The translations under genes and the position numbers were made by a program. From positions 1,359,838 through 1,423,837 of the forward strand of contig NZ_SODP01000002.1 in the NCBI RefSeq assembly GCF_004365355.1: a DNA stretch of 64,000 bases, given 5' to 3'. The notes under the pieces were generated by a model. That model did not search any database. It was not told the DNA's origin and was given only the letters and a program-made list of their open reading frames with translations. Each line of letters begins with the position of its first letter. Position 1 is the first letter of the stretch. Origin of the DNA: Kribbella pratensis. Its GTDB lineage: Bacteria > Actinomycetota > Actinomycetes > Propionibacteriales > Kribbellaceae. Positions 36,118-45,064 of this stretch are shown piece after piece.

Positions 36118-37517
36118 GAGAGCTCCTCGTACATTTCGCGGCGGAAGGTCAAGGTCTCCACCAGGCGGCGACGCCAGGTGTCTTCCTCGCCGGTGGATTC
36201 GCGGGTGATCGGATGGTCGAGTACGTCGGGTGGTACGGCGCGGGCCGCGATGCTGGCGAGGCGGGCCCAGGCGCGGTTGGAGCCGACCTTCGCGAGCTGG
36301 TCGAGGATCATGCTCGCGAGCGACTCCGGCCAGGGGACGGGCAGCCCGCCGACGAGCTCGGTGACGTCGACCGTCTTCCGCAGTACGTCGACCGCGCGGG
36401 CCCACTCGTCGGCGGGTAACAAGCGCAACAGCTCCGCCGGGCTGCGGTCCCCGGTCGAGGCTTCGGACTGCAGGAGGGCACGCGCCCACTCGGCTGAACC
36501 TTCACGGATAGCGGCCTCGGTCCAGCCCGCTTGGAGAATGTCGGGCGCGCACCCTTCGACAGGCGTCTGCAACCAGGCAAGCTCCATCGCCGACAACGGT
36601 GTGTTGGCAACGATCTGCAGGAACCACCAGGCGCGTTTGCCGATACCTTCCGGATTCTGCGAGTCGATGCCGTCGCGCTCCATCGATTGCGACAGCCTCT
36701 TCGGCAGGTCGACCGCGAGTACGCCCTGGCTCGGGACGAGGTGCGAGTGCAGACGCTCGGTCATGCGTTCGCCGTACTTCGAGCCTGGTATGCGGGCGAG
36801 CAGACGCGCGGCGCTTCGACGTACCTCGCGGGAACGATCGTCCAGCGCTGATTCAAGGAAGTCCTCGTCCTGCAAGGACAAACCGTCGGTGAGCAGGCCG
36901 AGGAAATCGGCTCGGGTGGCTGCGGACTCGGTCGGCCAGACCTCCGCCAGGGCCTCGCGAGCCGCGTGCGGATCCTGCTGGCGGAGGGTGCGTAGCCAGG
37001 TGCGCCGCTGGACGGCGTTTCCGTGGGTCCAGTACTCGGGGTCGTTGCTCTCAGCAACGGCTGCGTGGAGGTAGCGCCACTCGGGGTTGAGATCGGCGAG
37101 CCAGCGAGCACGCCGGCCGGCGGCCGCGATCACGAGCGGACGGTACTCGGCCCGGTGGCGGGCATAGTCCGCGAGCGCAGGTAAGTGCTCTGGCGGCACA
37201 CCCCAGCCACGGGCGTCGGCCGCACGCAACCACTCGCCGAGCGCGGAGGTCTGGAACCCGCCGAGCATTGCGGCCAGCCGCCGGGTCGCCACCGGTCGCG
37301 GCAACGGCCGGTCTTCGCCTGGCGCAGCCGGGATCGGTTCGAGTTCGCGAAGCGGCTTCCGGCCGGCACGCTTGTACACCGTCGCGAGCGCTGCGGCGTC
37401 GAGGAGGCCGCCGTCGCCGAGCCGCTCCTGGATGTGCTCCGGGAGCTCTTCGAAGTGTGCCGGCCGACGGTCGGTGCCGAGCAGCGCCGAGCTGACCAGA
37501 CCGTCCCAGCCCTTCAC
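36114..37517 (-). CDS. DUF5691-family protein
   Basis: A 467 aa, mostly helical soluble protein of unknown function. It begins WDGLVSSALLGTDRR, a typical start of this family, and then shows HEAT-like helical stretches (DDRSREVRRSAARLLARIPG). It has a GTG start, 22 nt after the SWIM gene. Its constant neighbours here (SWIM, MoxR, DUF5682, VWA) suggest it is a scaffold or substrate recogniser in that system, which is inference from context. Confidence 0.8.
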   Translation of the reverse strand: MKGWDGLVSSALLGTDRRPAHFEELPEHIQERLGDGGLLDAAALATVYKRAGRKPLRELEPIPAAPGEDRPLPRPVATRRLAAMLGGFQTSALGEWLRAADARGWGVPPEHLPALADYARHRAEYRPLVIAAAGRRARWLADLNPEWRYLHAAVAESNDPEYWTHGNAVQRRTWLRTLRQQDPHAAREALAEVWPTESAATRADFLGLLTDGLSLQDEDFLESALDDRSREVRRSAARLLARIPGSKYGERMTERLHSHLVPSQGVLAVDLPKRLSQSMERDGIDSQNPEGIGKRAWWFLQIVANTPLSAMELAWLQTPVEGCAPDILQAGWTEAAIREGSAEWARALLQSEASTGDRSPAELLRLLPADEWARAVDVLRKTVDVTELVGGLPVPWPESLASMILDQLAKVGSNRAWARLASIAARAVPPDVLDHPITRESTGEEDTWRRRLVETLTFRREMYEELS

Positions 37518-37539
37518 GACCGCACCCGCCGATCTGCGC

Positions 37540-38838
37540 TCACAGGATCACCGGCCGGTCGTCGCGCCAGCACGTCATCGGTCGGAGACCGGCGCGGTTC
37601 CACTCGCCCGCGACCGTGATCGGGTCCCCGGCCGACACTGCCAGCAGCTTCCACGCATCCCAGCCCGGCAGCAGCTCGAGTCCGTCCCCGTCCGCATCGA
37701 CCAACGCCCATCCCTCACCGTGAGCGGCCGGTCGCACGTCCTGGAGGACCAATGGCCAGCGTTCGTTCCACGGGTCGGCCGCGAGCGATTCGACGTACGA
37801 CGCCAGAGCTTGCCGGGCTGTGAGACCGGCCGGACGTGGCGCGGGCTGGCGGGGATCGGTCTGGGTGAGGAGGGCGCGCATCGGGAGGGCACCCGGGTAG
37901 AACGAGAGCGTGCCGGGGACGTACTCGCCGGGCCGCGCGGGGAGTGGGTCCAGTGGGCGGCCGGCTGCGGCGAACGTGAGGATCAGGCCGAGACGGCCGG
38001 TTGTTGCCCCGCGCAACCAGACGCGGCGGACGGTGAGGCGGTCGTCGGGCTCGATCACACGACCGAGCACCAGCCAGTCGTCCCGGACCTTCTCGCCCTC
38101 GGCGAGGACGCGGGCGGTCTCGGTCGACCAGCCGATCCTGCTCAGAACGGTGTCGGCGAGCGATGGTGGGAGGTCGGCGAGGCGGTCGTGGGCGGAGACG
38201 ATGAGGTGAACGAGGGAGAGCTCCTCGAGCAGCTCGCCCGGCCATCCGTGACCGCGCCCGACGACGCCGGCTGCCCGGCGTACTGCTCCTGCAACGCCTG
38301 GGGCTTGGGCGTCGACCATGCGCGCGGCGAGGCGGCTGAGCTCGGTGTACGCACGCTGGTCGAACCCGCCGAGGCCGACGCGGACCTGATCGTCCAGCCA
38401 GCCTTTCAGCTCGGCCATGCCGCTCGAGACCCGATCCGCACGACGCGAAGCACGCTGCTGGGCCGCGATCGGGTCGGCAACCTCACCCGGCTTCCGCTCC
38501 GGCTGGTCGGCGCGGGCGGCACGCTGGTCCATCCACGTCTTCACCCAGTCGACCTCGTCAGCCGGCCGCACCTCGCCGGCAGCGTTGAGCAGCAGCAGTC
38601 CCAGGGCATGCTTGCACGGGAACTTCCGGCTCGGGCACGAACACTTGTACGCCGGTCCGCTCAGGTCGACCGCAGTCTGGTACGGCTGCTTGCCGCTCCC
38701 CTGGCACAGCCCCCACACCGCGCGGTCGGACGCCCCGGCCTCCGTCCACTTCTCTACCCGAGCCAGCCCCTGCCCAGCCTTCGCGGACGCAGCATCGGGC
38801 GCCAACCCCAGCACCTGCTCCACGTCCCACAACCCCAC
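37540..38838 (-). CDS. SWIM zinc-finger protein
   Basis: A 432 aa protein whose SWIM motif is complete: YKCSCPSRKFPCKHALGL gives Cys66, Cys68, Cys75 and His77. SWIM fingers bind DNA or proteins. The C-terminal half (from about 250) is a beta-rich domain of unknown role. The GTG start has GAGGGAG upstream. It is the first gene of the five-gene set, and a large imperfect hairpin lies just upstream. Confidence 0.88.
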   Translation of the reverse strand: MGLWDVEQVLGLAPDAASAKAGQGLARVEKWTEAGASDRAVWGLCQGSGKQPYQTAVDLSGPAYKCSCPSRKFPCKHALGLLLLNAAGEVRPADEVDWVKTWMDQRAARADQPERKPGEVADPIAAQQRASRRADRVSSGMAELKGWLDDQVRVGLGGFDQRAYTELSRLAARMVDAQAPGVAGAVRRAAGVVGRGHGWPGELLEELSLVHLIVSAHDRLADLPPSLADTVLSRIGWSTETARVLAEGEKVRDDWLVLGRVIEPDDRLTVRRVWLRGATTGRLGLILTFAAAGRPLDPLPARPGEYVPGTLSFYPGALPMRALLTQTDPRQPAPRPAGLTARQALASYVESLAADPWNERWPLVLQDVRPAAHGEGWALVDADGDGLELLPGWDAWKLLAVSAGDPITVAGEWNRAGLRPMTCWRDDRPVIL

Positions 38839-38906
38839 ACCACTCCCTCACCACCGTCCCTACCCGAAGCATGCCACCCCCCACCGACACCCCCACCCGC
38901 CCCACC

Positions 38907-39031
38907 CGCCGCCGAGTCGTGGCGATTGGCGCACGGGCCATTCGCCGAGTCGTGGATCCGGGCTGCTGAAAACAACCGAAACCCACGACTGGGCGGACGG
39001 TGCCGGCGCCATTTGCCACGACTCGGCGGCG
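38907..39031. repeat. Nested imperfect hairpin of about 125 bp
   Basis: The outer arms CGCCGCCGAGTCGTGGC (38907-38923) and GCCACGACTCGGCGGCG (39015-39031) are exact inverse copies. An inner pair, CGCCGAGTCGTGG (from 38943) and CCACGACTGGGCGG (from 38983), is a diverged second copy of the same unit. The element lies between two minus-strand genes: the MFS gene ends at 39039 and the SWIM gene starts at 38838. It could terminate the former or be a REP/MITE-like element. Confidence 0.85.
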
Positions 39032-39038
39032 AGGCGGG

Positions 39039-41510
39039 TCAGCCGAAGGGCTGACGGTCGGGGCTGGCGGTGGCGTCGGGGTACCCGTTGCCGGTTGCGT
39101 GCGGGAGGTACGGCGATGGGCCGTCCGACTGGAACGGAGGCGGCGTGCTCGACGGCGAGCCCGTCGGCGCAGGCTGACCGCCCGCGCCGCCCAGGCCGCC
39201 CTGGCCGCCCGCCACAGCGGACGCGGTGCCCGGCGCATACGGCGTACTCGGGGTGGATGGCGCGGGAGTGGGTGGAGGTGGGGTGGTGGAGAGGGTGTCG
39301 CGGACTGTGCCTAGAAGGCGTTCCTCGACTAGTTGAAGTTCGGCTATGCGGGCGCGGATTTCTTCTTCCTGGGACTTGGCTTCGGCTAGGAGCTGGTCGG
39401 CTTCGGCGCGGGCGGTGGCTCGGAGGTGGTCGGCGGTACGCTGGCTGGCGCTGAGGACGCTCAGTTCGTACCGGCGGAGCTCGTCGACCAGCTCGCCCTG
39501 GGGGCGTTGGGAGTCGAGGATCGCGGCGGCGGGTTGTGGGATTGCGGCGCCGGGGAGCGTGTCCTCGAGGTCCGCGATCTGCTGGTCGACGCGGGTGAAC
39601 AGGTCCTTCACGTCGGTACGCATCTGCCGGATCACGGCCGCGGCCGCCTGCACGCGCTCGTTGGCTTCGCGCTCACGTTCGCGGGCCGTCCGCTCGGCGG
39701 ACGTGATGACGTCGAGCGCGACCACGGCCGCACGTTCGGCCGGGTCATCCGAAGCCGCGGTCGCGCCGGCCAGGCCCGAAGCCGCGGTCCCGCCGGGCAC
39801 CGAAGCCGACGTCGCGCCGGGCAGGCCCGAAGCCGAGGTCGGGTCCGACGCAGTACCGTCCGGACCCATCGCGACAGTCTTCCGCAGCGGCACCTCGCGG
39901 ATGAACAGCACCGCCAGCAGACTCACCACAGCAGCACCGGCCGCGATCACGAAGATCCGCCCGGTCGCGTCGCCGTAAGCATGCCGCACGATCTCCGCGA
40001 CCGGCGCCGGCAGCGAGTTCACGTCGAGCACACTCCCCGATCCACCCTGCGCCGCAGCGGCCGCCGCCGGACCGAGCTGGCGAAGGTGTTCGCTGATCAG
40101 ATCCGTCACCCGCGTCGCCAGCACGGCGCCGAGGACCGATACCCCGACCGCACCGCCGAGGCTGCGGAAGAACGTGACCGACGCGCTCGCCGCTCCGACC
40201 TCGCTGACGTCGACAGTGTTCTGTACGGCGAGCACCAGGTTCTGCATCATCATGCCCATCCCGATGCCCATCGAGAGCATCCCGAGCCCGATGTACCAGT
40301 ACGGCGATGTGTGGTCGATCGTCCCGAGTACGCCGAGCCCCGCGGTCAGGAACAACCCGCCGAGCACCAGGTACCGCTTCCACTTCCCGAACCGCGTGAT
40401 CAGCTGCCCCGATCCGACCGACCCGAGGAACGACCCGAACATCATCGGGATCGTCAGCAACCCGGCCTCGGTCGCGCTGTACCCGCGCGCCACCTGGAAG
40501 TACTGCCCGAGGAACACCGCGCTGCCGAACATCGCGAGCCCCACCGAGAGGCTCGCGAGGATCGCCAAAGCGGTCGTCCGCTCCCGCACCACCCGAACCG
40601 GTACGAGGGGCTCACGGGCGTGCACCTCGACGACCACGGCCAGCAGCGCGAGCACCGCCGTACCGCCGAGGTACGCGCCGGTCTCCCACGACCACCACGG
40701 GAAGTGCTCGCCCGCGAACGACACCCAGATCAGCGGCAGGCTGGCGGCGCCCGCGATGAGCAGCGCGCCGAGGTAGTCCATCTTGACCTTGCGCTTCACC
40801 ACCGGCAGGTGCAGGAACCGCTGCAGGACGATCAGCGACAGTACGGCGAGCGGCACGCACACGTAGAAACACCAGCGCCATCCCAGCCACGAGGTATCCA
40901 CGATCACGCCACCGACGAGCGGTCCGGACACGGTCGCGAGCGCCATCACGGCACCCATGTAGCCGGAGTACCGGCCGCGGTTCCGCGGCGGGATCGCCGC
41001 GCCGACGATCGCCTGGGCGAGCGCCATCAGCCCGCCCATCGCGAGCCCCTGCAGGACCCGCGAGCCGATCAGGAACGGCACGTTCTGCGAGGCGCCGGCC
41101 AGCACCGAGCCGGTGACGAACATGATGATCGCAAGCTGCACGAGCAGCTTCTTGCTGATCAGGTCCGACAGCTTGCCCCACACCGGCGTCGAGACGGTCA
41201 TCGCGAGCAGGCTGGCGGTGACGACCCAGGTGTACTGCGTCTGCGAGCCCTCGAGGTCCGCGATGATCGTCGGCAGCGCGTTGCTGACGATCGTCGAGCT
41301 CAGGACCGCGGTGAACAGTGCGGCGAGCAGCCCGGCGAGGATCTCCAGGATCTCCCGGTGCGACAGCTCAGCGGCAGCCGTCGGCGGAGCCGGTGGTGGG
41401 GGCGGCGTTGCCGGCGTGGTGTCCGGCTCCCCCTTGGCGTACCGGGAGCGATAGCGGTGCGGTGCGTCGGCCGAGGGTGTGGCCGGCGAGGTCCGGGTGG
41501 TGGCAGACAT
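39039..41510 (-). CDS. DHA2 MFS drug exporter with coiled-coil C-terminal tail
   Basis: An 823 aa protein, far longer than the usual 450-550 aa. Residues 1-55 are a cytosolic Pro-rich leader. A 14-helix EmrB/QacA-type transporter follows, with LSSTIVSNALPTIIADL, WGKLSDLISKKL (motif A), GSRVLQGLAMGG and the antiporter motif C region. After about residue 560 a Gly/Ala/Ser linker leads to a long helical segment (ERTAREREREANERVQ; ATARAEADQLLAEAKSQEEE) resembling DivIVA/coiled-coil proteins, then a Pro/Gly-rich end. I use the ATG at 41510, with GGAAA upstream. It is likely controlled from the palindrome at 41604-41633. Confidence 0.9.
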   Translation of the reverse strand: MSATTRTSPATPSADAPHRYRSRYAKGEPDTTPATPPPPPAPPTAAAELSHREILEILAGLLAALFTAVLSSTIVSNALPTIIADLEGSQTQYTWVVTASLLAMTVSTPVWGKLSDLISKKLLVQLAIIMFVTGSVLAGASQNVPFLIGSRVLQGLAMGGLMALAQAIVGAAIPPRNRGRYSGYMGAVMALATVSGPLVGGVIVDTSWLGWRWCFYVCVPLAVLSLIVLQRFLHLPVVKRKVKMDYLGALLIAGAASLPLIWVSFAGEHFPWWSWETGAYLGGTAVLALLAVVVEVHAREPLVPVRVVRERTTALAILASLSVGLAMFGSAVFLGQYFQVARGYSATEAGLLTIPMMFGSFLGSVGSGQLITRFGKWKRYLVLGGLFLTAGLGVLGTIDHTSPYWYIGLGMLSMGIGMGMMMQNLVLAVQNTVDVSEVGAASASVTFFRSLGGAVGVSVLGAVLATRVTDLISEHLRQLGPAAAAAAQGGSGSVLDVNSLPAPVAEIVRHAYGDATGRIFVIAAGAAVVSLLAVLFIREVPLRKTVAMGPDGTASDPTSASGLPGATSASVPGGTAASGLAGATAASDDPAERAAVVALDVITSAERTAREREREANERVQAAAAVIRQMRTDVKDLFTRVDQQIADLEDTLPGAAIPQPAAAILDSQRPQGELVDELRRYELSVLSASQRTADHLRATARAEADQLLAEAKSQEEEIRARIAELQLVEERLLGTVRDTLSTTPPPPTPAPSTPSTPYAPGTASAVAGGQGGLGGAGGQPAPTGSPSSTPPPFQSDGPSPYLPHATGNGYPDATASPDRQPFG

Positions 41511-41603
41511 CAGTTTCCGTTCGTACGGCGGGATCGCGACGACCGAGGCAGTGCCGTGCACTGTCCCGGGGCGGAAACGGCTGACTTGTCCTCACACCAG
41601 CCC

Positions 41604-41633
41604 GATATTTTGGTTGCAACTACCAACAATATC
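41604..41633. promoter_or_regulatory. Palindromic operator candidate for the MFS exporter
   Basis: GATATT-TTGGT-TGCAACT-ACCAA-CAATATC is an AT-rich nested palindrome with a GTTGCAAC core, 94 bp upstream of the exporter start. It resembles operators of MarR or TetR efflux repressors. No such regulator gene is adjacent, so the factor is unknown. Confidence 0.55.
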
Positions 41634-41643
41634 CCCGCAGCGT

Positions 41644-41680
41644 CAGCAACCGCTCACCGGGAGCCAGCAACCGGTCACCG
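41644..41680. repeat. Two 16-bp direct repeats, 21-bp period
   Basis: CAGCAACCGCTCACCG (41644-41659) and CAGCAACCGGTCACCG (41665-41680) differ at one base and are phased by two helical turns. They sit just upstream of the palindrome before the exporter, so a protein-binding role is plausible. Confidence 0.6.
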
Positions 41681-41779
41681 AAAGAGCGTGGCTAATTATG
41701 AGACGAGCCCTCCTCGGAACGGGCTTTCCGCCGTACGATCCCGTGTCTGTTGAGTAATCAACACCCCTCGGCGGAGCTG

Positions 41780-42652
41780 TCAGGGCCCGCCGGGGGGCTC
41801 ATCGCCGAACGCCTCGACGAGGACGCGAGCGCACTCCGTCTGCCCCGGCCCGAGCACCAGGTTGCCCGGCGCCGTGCCCGGCGGATTGAGCAGGCCCATC
41901 CAGAGCGCGCCCTCGGCAGATTCGCAGGCCGTCCCGTAGACGACGGTCCAGGCCGGCGACCCGGTCGACATCTCGACGACCGCCGATTCGAAGTCCTCGA
42001 TCGGCCGACCGATCAACGGCTCGAAGCCGGCCTCACGGCAGGCGGCCACCAGGTGGTCGCGCAGCCAGGTGTCATCGGCAGGCAGCCGGAGCGGGAGCCC
42101 CGCGAGGTCGATCATCTTCACTCCGTCGTCCGACCGGTACGCCGCCGGGACCAGAACGGACAACGGATCGCGCCAGAGCTCGATGACCTGCAGATCGGCG
42201 GCCGCGACGTCGCCGCGGACGAAGGCGATGTCCAACTCCCCCGAACGCAGCGCAGTCAGGTACTCGGCCGTCGATCCGGAGCTGAGCTGGATCTCGAGGT
42301 CCGGCGTGCGGACCCGGAGGGCAGCCAGGCCGCGTTCCAGCCGGTCCCGCAACCCCGGCGCGGTGCCGATGCGGAGTACGCCGGAACGCCCGGAGGCGAG
42401 CTCCGCGGCGACCTCGGCGGCTCGATCGGCGGCGGACAGGACGGCCCGGGCCTCGCGCAGCATGCGTTCGCCGTCGCCGGTCAGCCGCACGTGCCGGGAC
42501 GATCGGTCCAGAAGTCGCAGGCCGAGTTCGCGTTCGAGGCGGGCGACCTGCTGGCTGACGGCGGGCTGCACGATGTTCAGTCGCTCGGCGGCCCGGCCGA
42601 AGTGCAGTTCCTCGGCGACGGTGACGAAGTACCGCAACTGACGCAGCTCCAT
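41780..42652 (-). CDS. LysR-family transcriptional regulator
   Basis: A 290 aa LysR-type regulator. The HTH is FGRAAERLNIVQPAVSQQVARLE (about 18-40), followed by the linker helix and a two-lobed effector domain (VLRIGTAPGLRDRLERGL; LDIAFVRGD). It is divergent from an LLM oxidoreductase, 78 bp apart, with a 12-bp palindrome between, and probably controls that gene. Confidence 0.94.
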   Translation of the reverse strand: MELRQLRYFVTVAEELHFGRAAERLNIVQPAVSQQVARLERELGLRLLDRSSRHVRLTGDGERMLREARAVLSAADRAAEVAAELASGRSGVLRIGTAPGLRDRLERGLAALRVRTPDLEIQLSSGSTAEYLTALRSGELDIAFVRGDVAAADLQVIELWRDPLSVLVPAAYRSDDGVKMIDLAGLPLRLPADDTWLRDHLVAACREAGFEPLIGRPIEDFESAVVEMSTGSPAWTVVYGTACESAEGALWMGLLNPPGTAPGNLVLGPGQTECARVLVEAFGDEPPGGP

Positions 42653-42672
42653 CAGCGATCACGACTCCTTAT

Positions 42673-42684
42673 CGCTGTACAGCG
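42673..42684. promoter_or_regulatory. 12-bp palindrome in LysR/LLM intergenic region
   Basis: CGCTGTACAGCG is a perfect palindrome 21 bp upstream of the lysR start and about 46 bp before the LLM start. It is a candidate LysR recognition site for the divergent pair. Confidence 0.55.
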
Positions 42685-42730
42685 TAACTGCGTCTGGGTC
42701 GGCGGCCTCGGGCCTCGTTGACTGGTGGAC

Positions 42731-43630
42731 ATGAGGATCGGACTGTGGATCGACGAAGAGGGCAAGACCATCGACGAGATCGGCGCCGCCGCGAAGGCCG
42801 CCGAGGACAACGGCATCGACCGGGTCTGGTTCAGCCAGCGACTCGGCTGGGATGCGCTGACGCTGATCGCCGGCGTCGCGCCGTACACCTCGACCATCGG
42901 GTACGCCGTTGGCGTGGTGCCGGTGTACCCGCGCCACCCGCTCGCCCTCGCGGCGCAGGCGCTCAGCGTGCAGGCGCTGACCGCCAACAGGCTGACGCTC
43001 GGCGTCGGCGCGAGCCACCCGCACATGGTGGAAGGAATGCTCGGCCTCTCCATGGACCGTCCCGCGGCATACGTCCGCGAGTACCTCGAAGCGCTCGGTC
43101 CGCTGCTCGCCGGTGAGCCGACCGATCACACGGGCGAGCGGCTGACCGCCCGCGGCCAGCTCGCGATTGCCGGAGCCGATGCGCCTGAACTCATCCTGGC
43201 CGCGCTCGGCCCGCGGATGCTCAAGACCGCCGGCGAACTCACCGCCGGTACGACGACCAGCTGGGCGGGGCCCGAGGTCATCGAGAGCTTCATCCGCCCG
43301 GCGATCGACGCAGCGGCGACCGCCGCCGGCCGACCGCAGCCCCAGGTGATCGCGGGCGTCTGCGTTGCGGTCACCGACGATCCGGATGCAACGCGGAACT
43401 GGATCGGCTCCCACTACGGCGCGGCCGGCGACATGCCGTCGTACCGCGCGGTCCTCGATCGCGGTGGCAAGGCCGGCCCCGAGGAGACCGCAGTACTGGG
43501 CGACGAGGAGACGGTGGCCAAGGAACTCCAGCGCTACGCGGACGCCGGTACGACGGAATTCCTGGTCTGCCCGGTCGGGACGGACGCGGAGGTGGAGCGC
43601 ACGGTCAGGTTCGCGTTGGACTATGCATAG
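42731..43630 (+). CDS. LLM-class F420-dependent oxidoreductase
   Basis: A 299 aa luciferase-like protein. MRIGLWIDEEGKTIDEI, IDRVWFSQRLGWDALTLIAG, VPVYPRHPLALAAQALSVQ and LTLGVGASHPHMVEGM are typical of the short F420-dependent subgroup. Substrate unknown. I use the ATG at 42731; a GTG two codons earlier is possible. It is the presumed target of the divergent LysR regulator. Confidence 0.9.
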   Translation: MRIGLWIDEEGKTIDEIGAAAKAAEDNGIDRVWFSQRLGWDALTLIAGVAPYTSTIGYAVGVVPVYPRHPLALAAQALSVQALTANRLTLGVGASHPHMVEGMLGLSMDRPAAYVREYLEALGPLLAGEPTDHTGERLTARGQLAIAGADAPELILAALGPRMLKTAGELTAGTTTSWAGPEVIESFIRPAIDAAATAAGRPQPQVIAGVCVAVTDDPDATRNWIGSHYGAAGDMPSYRAVLDRGGKAGPEETAVLGDEETVAKELQRYADAGTTEFLVCPVGTDAEVERTVRFALDYA

Positions 43631-44731
43631 ATGGTGTCAAAGGCTCCGGACTCGCTCCGACGTACCTGTATGGACCTTCAAGAGGTAGTGCAGAGGCGGA
43701 TCGACGAACTGGTCGAGACGGAACTCGGGCTGCAGGTAGCCGTGTACCGGCACGGTGAGTTGCTGGTCGACGCTGTCGCAGGCGATGGCGTGACCTCGGA
43801 GACGTTGTACTACGCGGCCTCCACCGGGAAGGGCGCATCCGCGACGGTCGCGAACGTGCTGGTGGATCGCGGGGTGCTCGACTACGACCAGCCGATCGTG
43901 GACCTCTGGCCCGAGTTCGGTGCGCACGGGAAGGACAAGGCGACGCTGCGGCACGTGCTGACGCACTCGGTCGGCCTGCCGGCGCTGCCGCCGGACGCGA
44001 CTCACGAGTCGTTCCCCACGATCCCCGCGTACCTGGCCGCCGCGGAGCCGTGGTGGGAGCCCGGCACGAAGATGACGTACCACGCGGAGACGTTCGGCCT
44101 CCTGGTCGGTGAGATCGTCCGGCGCGCGACCGGCCGGTCGATCTCCGACGTACTGCGGGAGCTGATCACCCCGCTCGGTATCGAGAACGACGTGTTCTTC
44201 GCGCTCCCGTCCGACCAGCGGGACCGGCTGATGCCACTCGTTGAGCCCGATGGCGCCGACGAGACGTTCGAGATGCTGGCCGGGATGTTCAGCAAGGTTG
44301 TGCCGCCGTCGATGCAGCCGCGGGCCGCCAAGCTCAACCGGCCCGAGCAGTTGGCGATCGAGGACCCGTCGAGCGCGATCCTGACCGCTCGTGGCATCGC
44401 CAGGTTGTACGCCGGGCTGATCGGCGAGGTCGACGGCGTTCGGCTGGTCCGCCCCGAGGCCGTGCCCGTGATCACCGGCACGGCTCTGGTCGCGCCGGAC
44501 GAGTTGCTCGGCAATCCGGCAACGATGGCGCTCGGCTACTCGATCGGCCGGCTGGGATCCACGGCGGAAGAGAGCCCGACGACGTTCGGGTGGCCGGGCA
44601 TGGGCGGCAGTATCGCCTGGGCGGACACGCGCTCAGGCGTTGCGTTCGCGCTGACCAGGACGCTGTTCGACCCGTCCGGGTCCGCGTCCGCGGTCGAGAT
44701 CGGCAACCTGGTTGCGAAAGCTCTCTGCTGA
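43631..44731 (+). CDS. Beta-lactamase-fold serine hydrolase
   Basis: A 366 aa class C beta-lactamase/esterase-like protein without a signal peptide. ASTGKGASATVANVL holds the nucleophile motif SxxK (S-T-G-K), and TYHAETFGLLVGEIV supplies the Tyr of the YxN-like motif (here Y-H-A). LRHVLTHSVGLPAL and the late GWPGMGGSIAWADT are family hallmarks. It is likely an esterase or peptidase rather than antibiotic resistance. The start is uncertain: the ATG at 43631 abuts the previous stop, and an ATG at 43670 (MDLQEVVQRR) would remove 13 unconserved residues. Confidence 0.88.
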   Translation: MVSKAPDSLRRTCMDLQEVVQRRIDELVETELGLQVAVYRHGELLVDAVAGDGVTSETLYYAASTGKGASATVANVLVDRGVLDYDQPIVDLWPEFGAHGKDKATLRHVLTHSVGLPALPPDATHESFPTIPAYLAAAEPWWEPGTKMTYHAETFGLLVGEIVRRATGRSISDVLRELITPLGIENDVFFALPSDQRDRLMPLVEPDGADETFEMLAGMFSKVVPPSMQPRAAKLNRPEQLAIEDPSSAILTARGIARLYAGLIGEVDGVRLVRPEAVPVITGTALVAPDELLGNPATMALGYSIGRLGSTAEESPTTFGWPGMGGSIAWADTRSGVAFALTRTLFDPSGSASAVEIGNLVAKALC

Positions 44732-44756
44732 AACCCCTTAACTGTAAGGGCTTTCA
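44729..44756. terminator. Bidirectional terminator hairpin
   Basis: TGAAACCCCTTA-ACTG-TAAGGGCTTTCA is a 12-bp stem with one mismatch and a 4-nt loop. It spans the hydrolase stop codon and lies 4 nt from the stop of the convergent small gene. Confidence 0.7.
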
Positions 44757-44760
44757 GCTT

Positions 44761-44937
44761 TCAGGATTCGCGGACCGAGCGCTGGTCGACCCAGACGAGA
44801 TGGCCGTGGTGGCTGACGAGAACCTCGTCGGCCCCGGTCGTCCCGGTCCGTCGACCGAGCTCCTGGCCTGCGATCCAGCGTCCGCCGATGAGGATCTGGA
44901 CGGCGATCGGCCGCGCCGGTGAGGGGGCTACGGGCAT
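44761..44937 (-). CDS. Small hypothetical protein (58 aa)
   Basis: I know no named family. The core (IAVQILIGGRWIAGQELG then EVLVSHHGHLVWVDQRSV) alternates beta-strand-like hydrophobics with turns and looks like a small beta-barrel. The start at 44937 is preferred to an upstream ATG because the upstream 20 residues are Pro/His-rich. It lies convergent to the hydrolase behind a shared terminator. About 127 nt of AT-richer spacer separate it from the next plus-strand gene. Confidence 0.5.
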   Translation of the reverse strand: MPVAPSPARPIAVQILIGGRWIAGQELGRRTGTTGADEVLVSHHGHLVWVDQRSVRES

Positions 44938-45064
44938 GGCACCTGCTTCTGGACAGGGGCGGATGTGATGGGAAGGTTGTGGGGGTTGGTTTCCCAACCA
45001 GACGCCAGCCTACAACTGCATCACGACCGACCGTTAGCTGTAATTCAAAATCCTCAGGAGCCTG

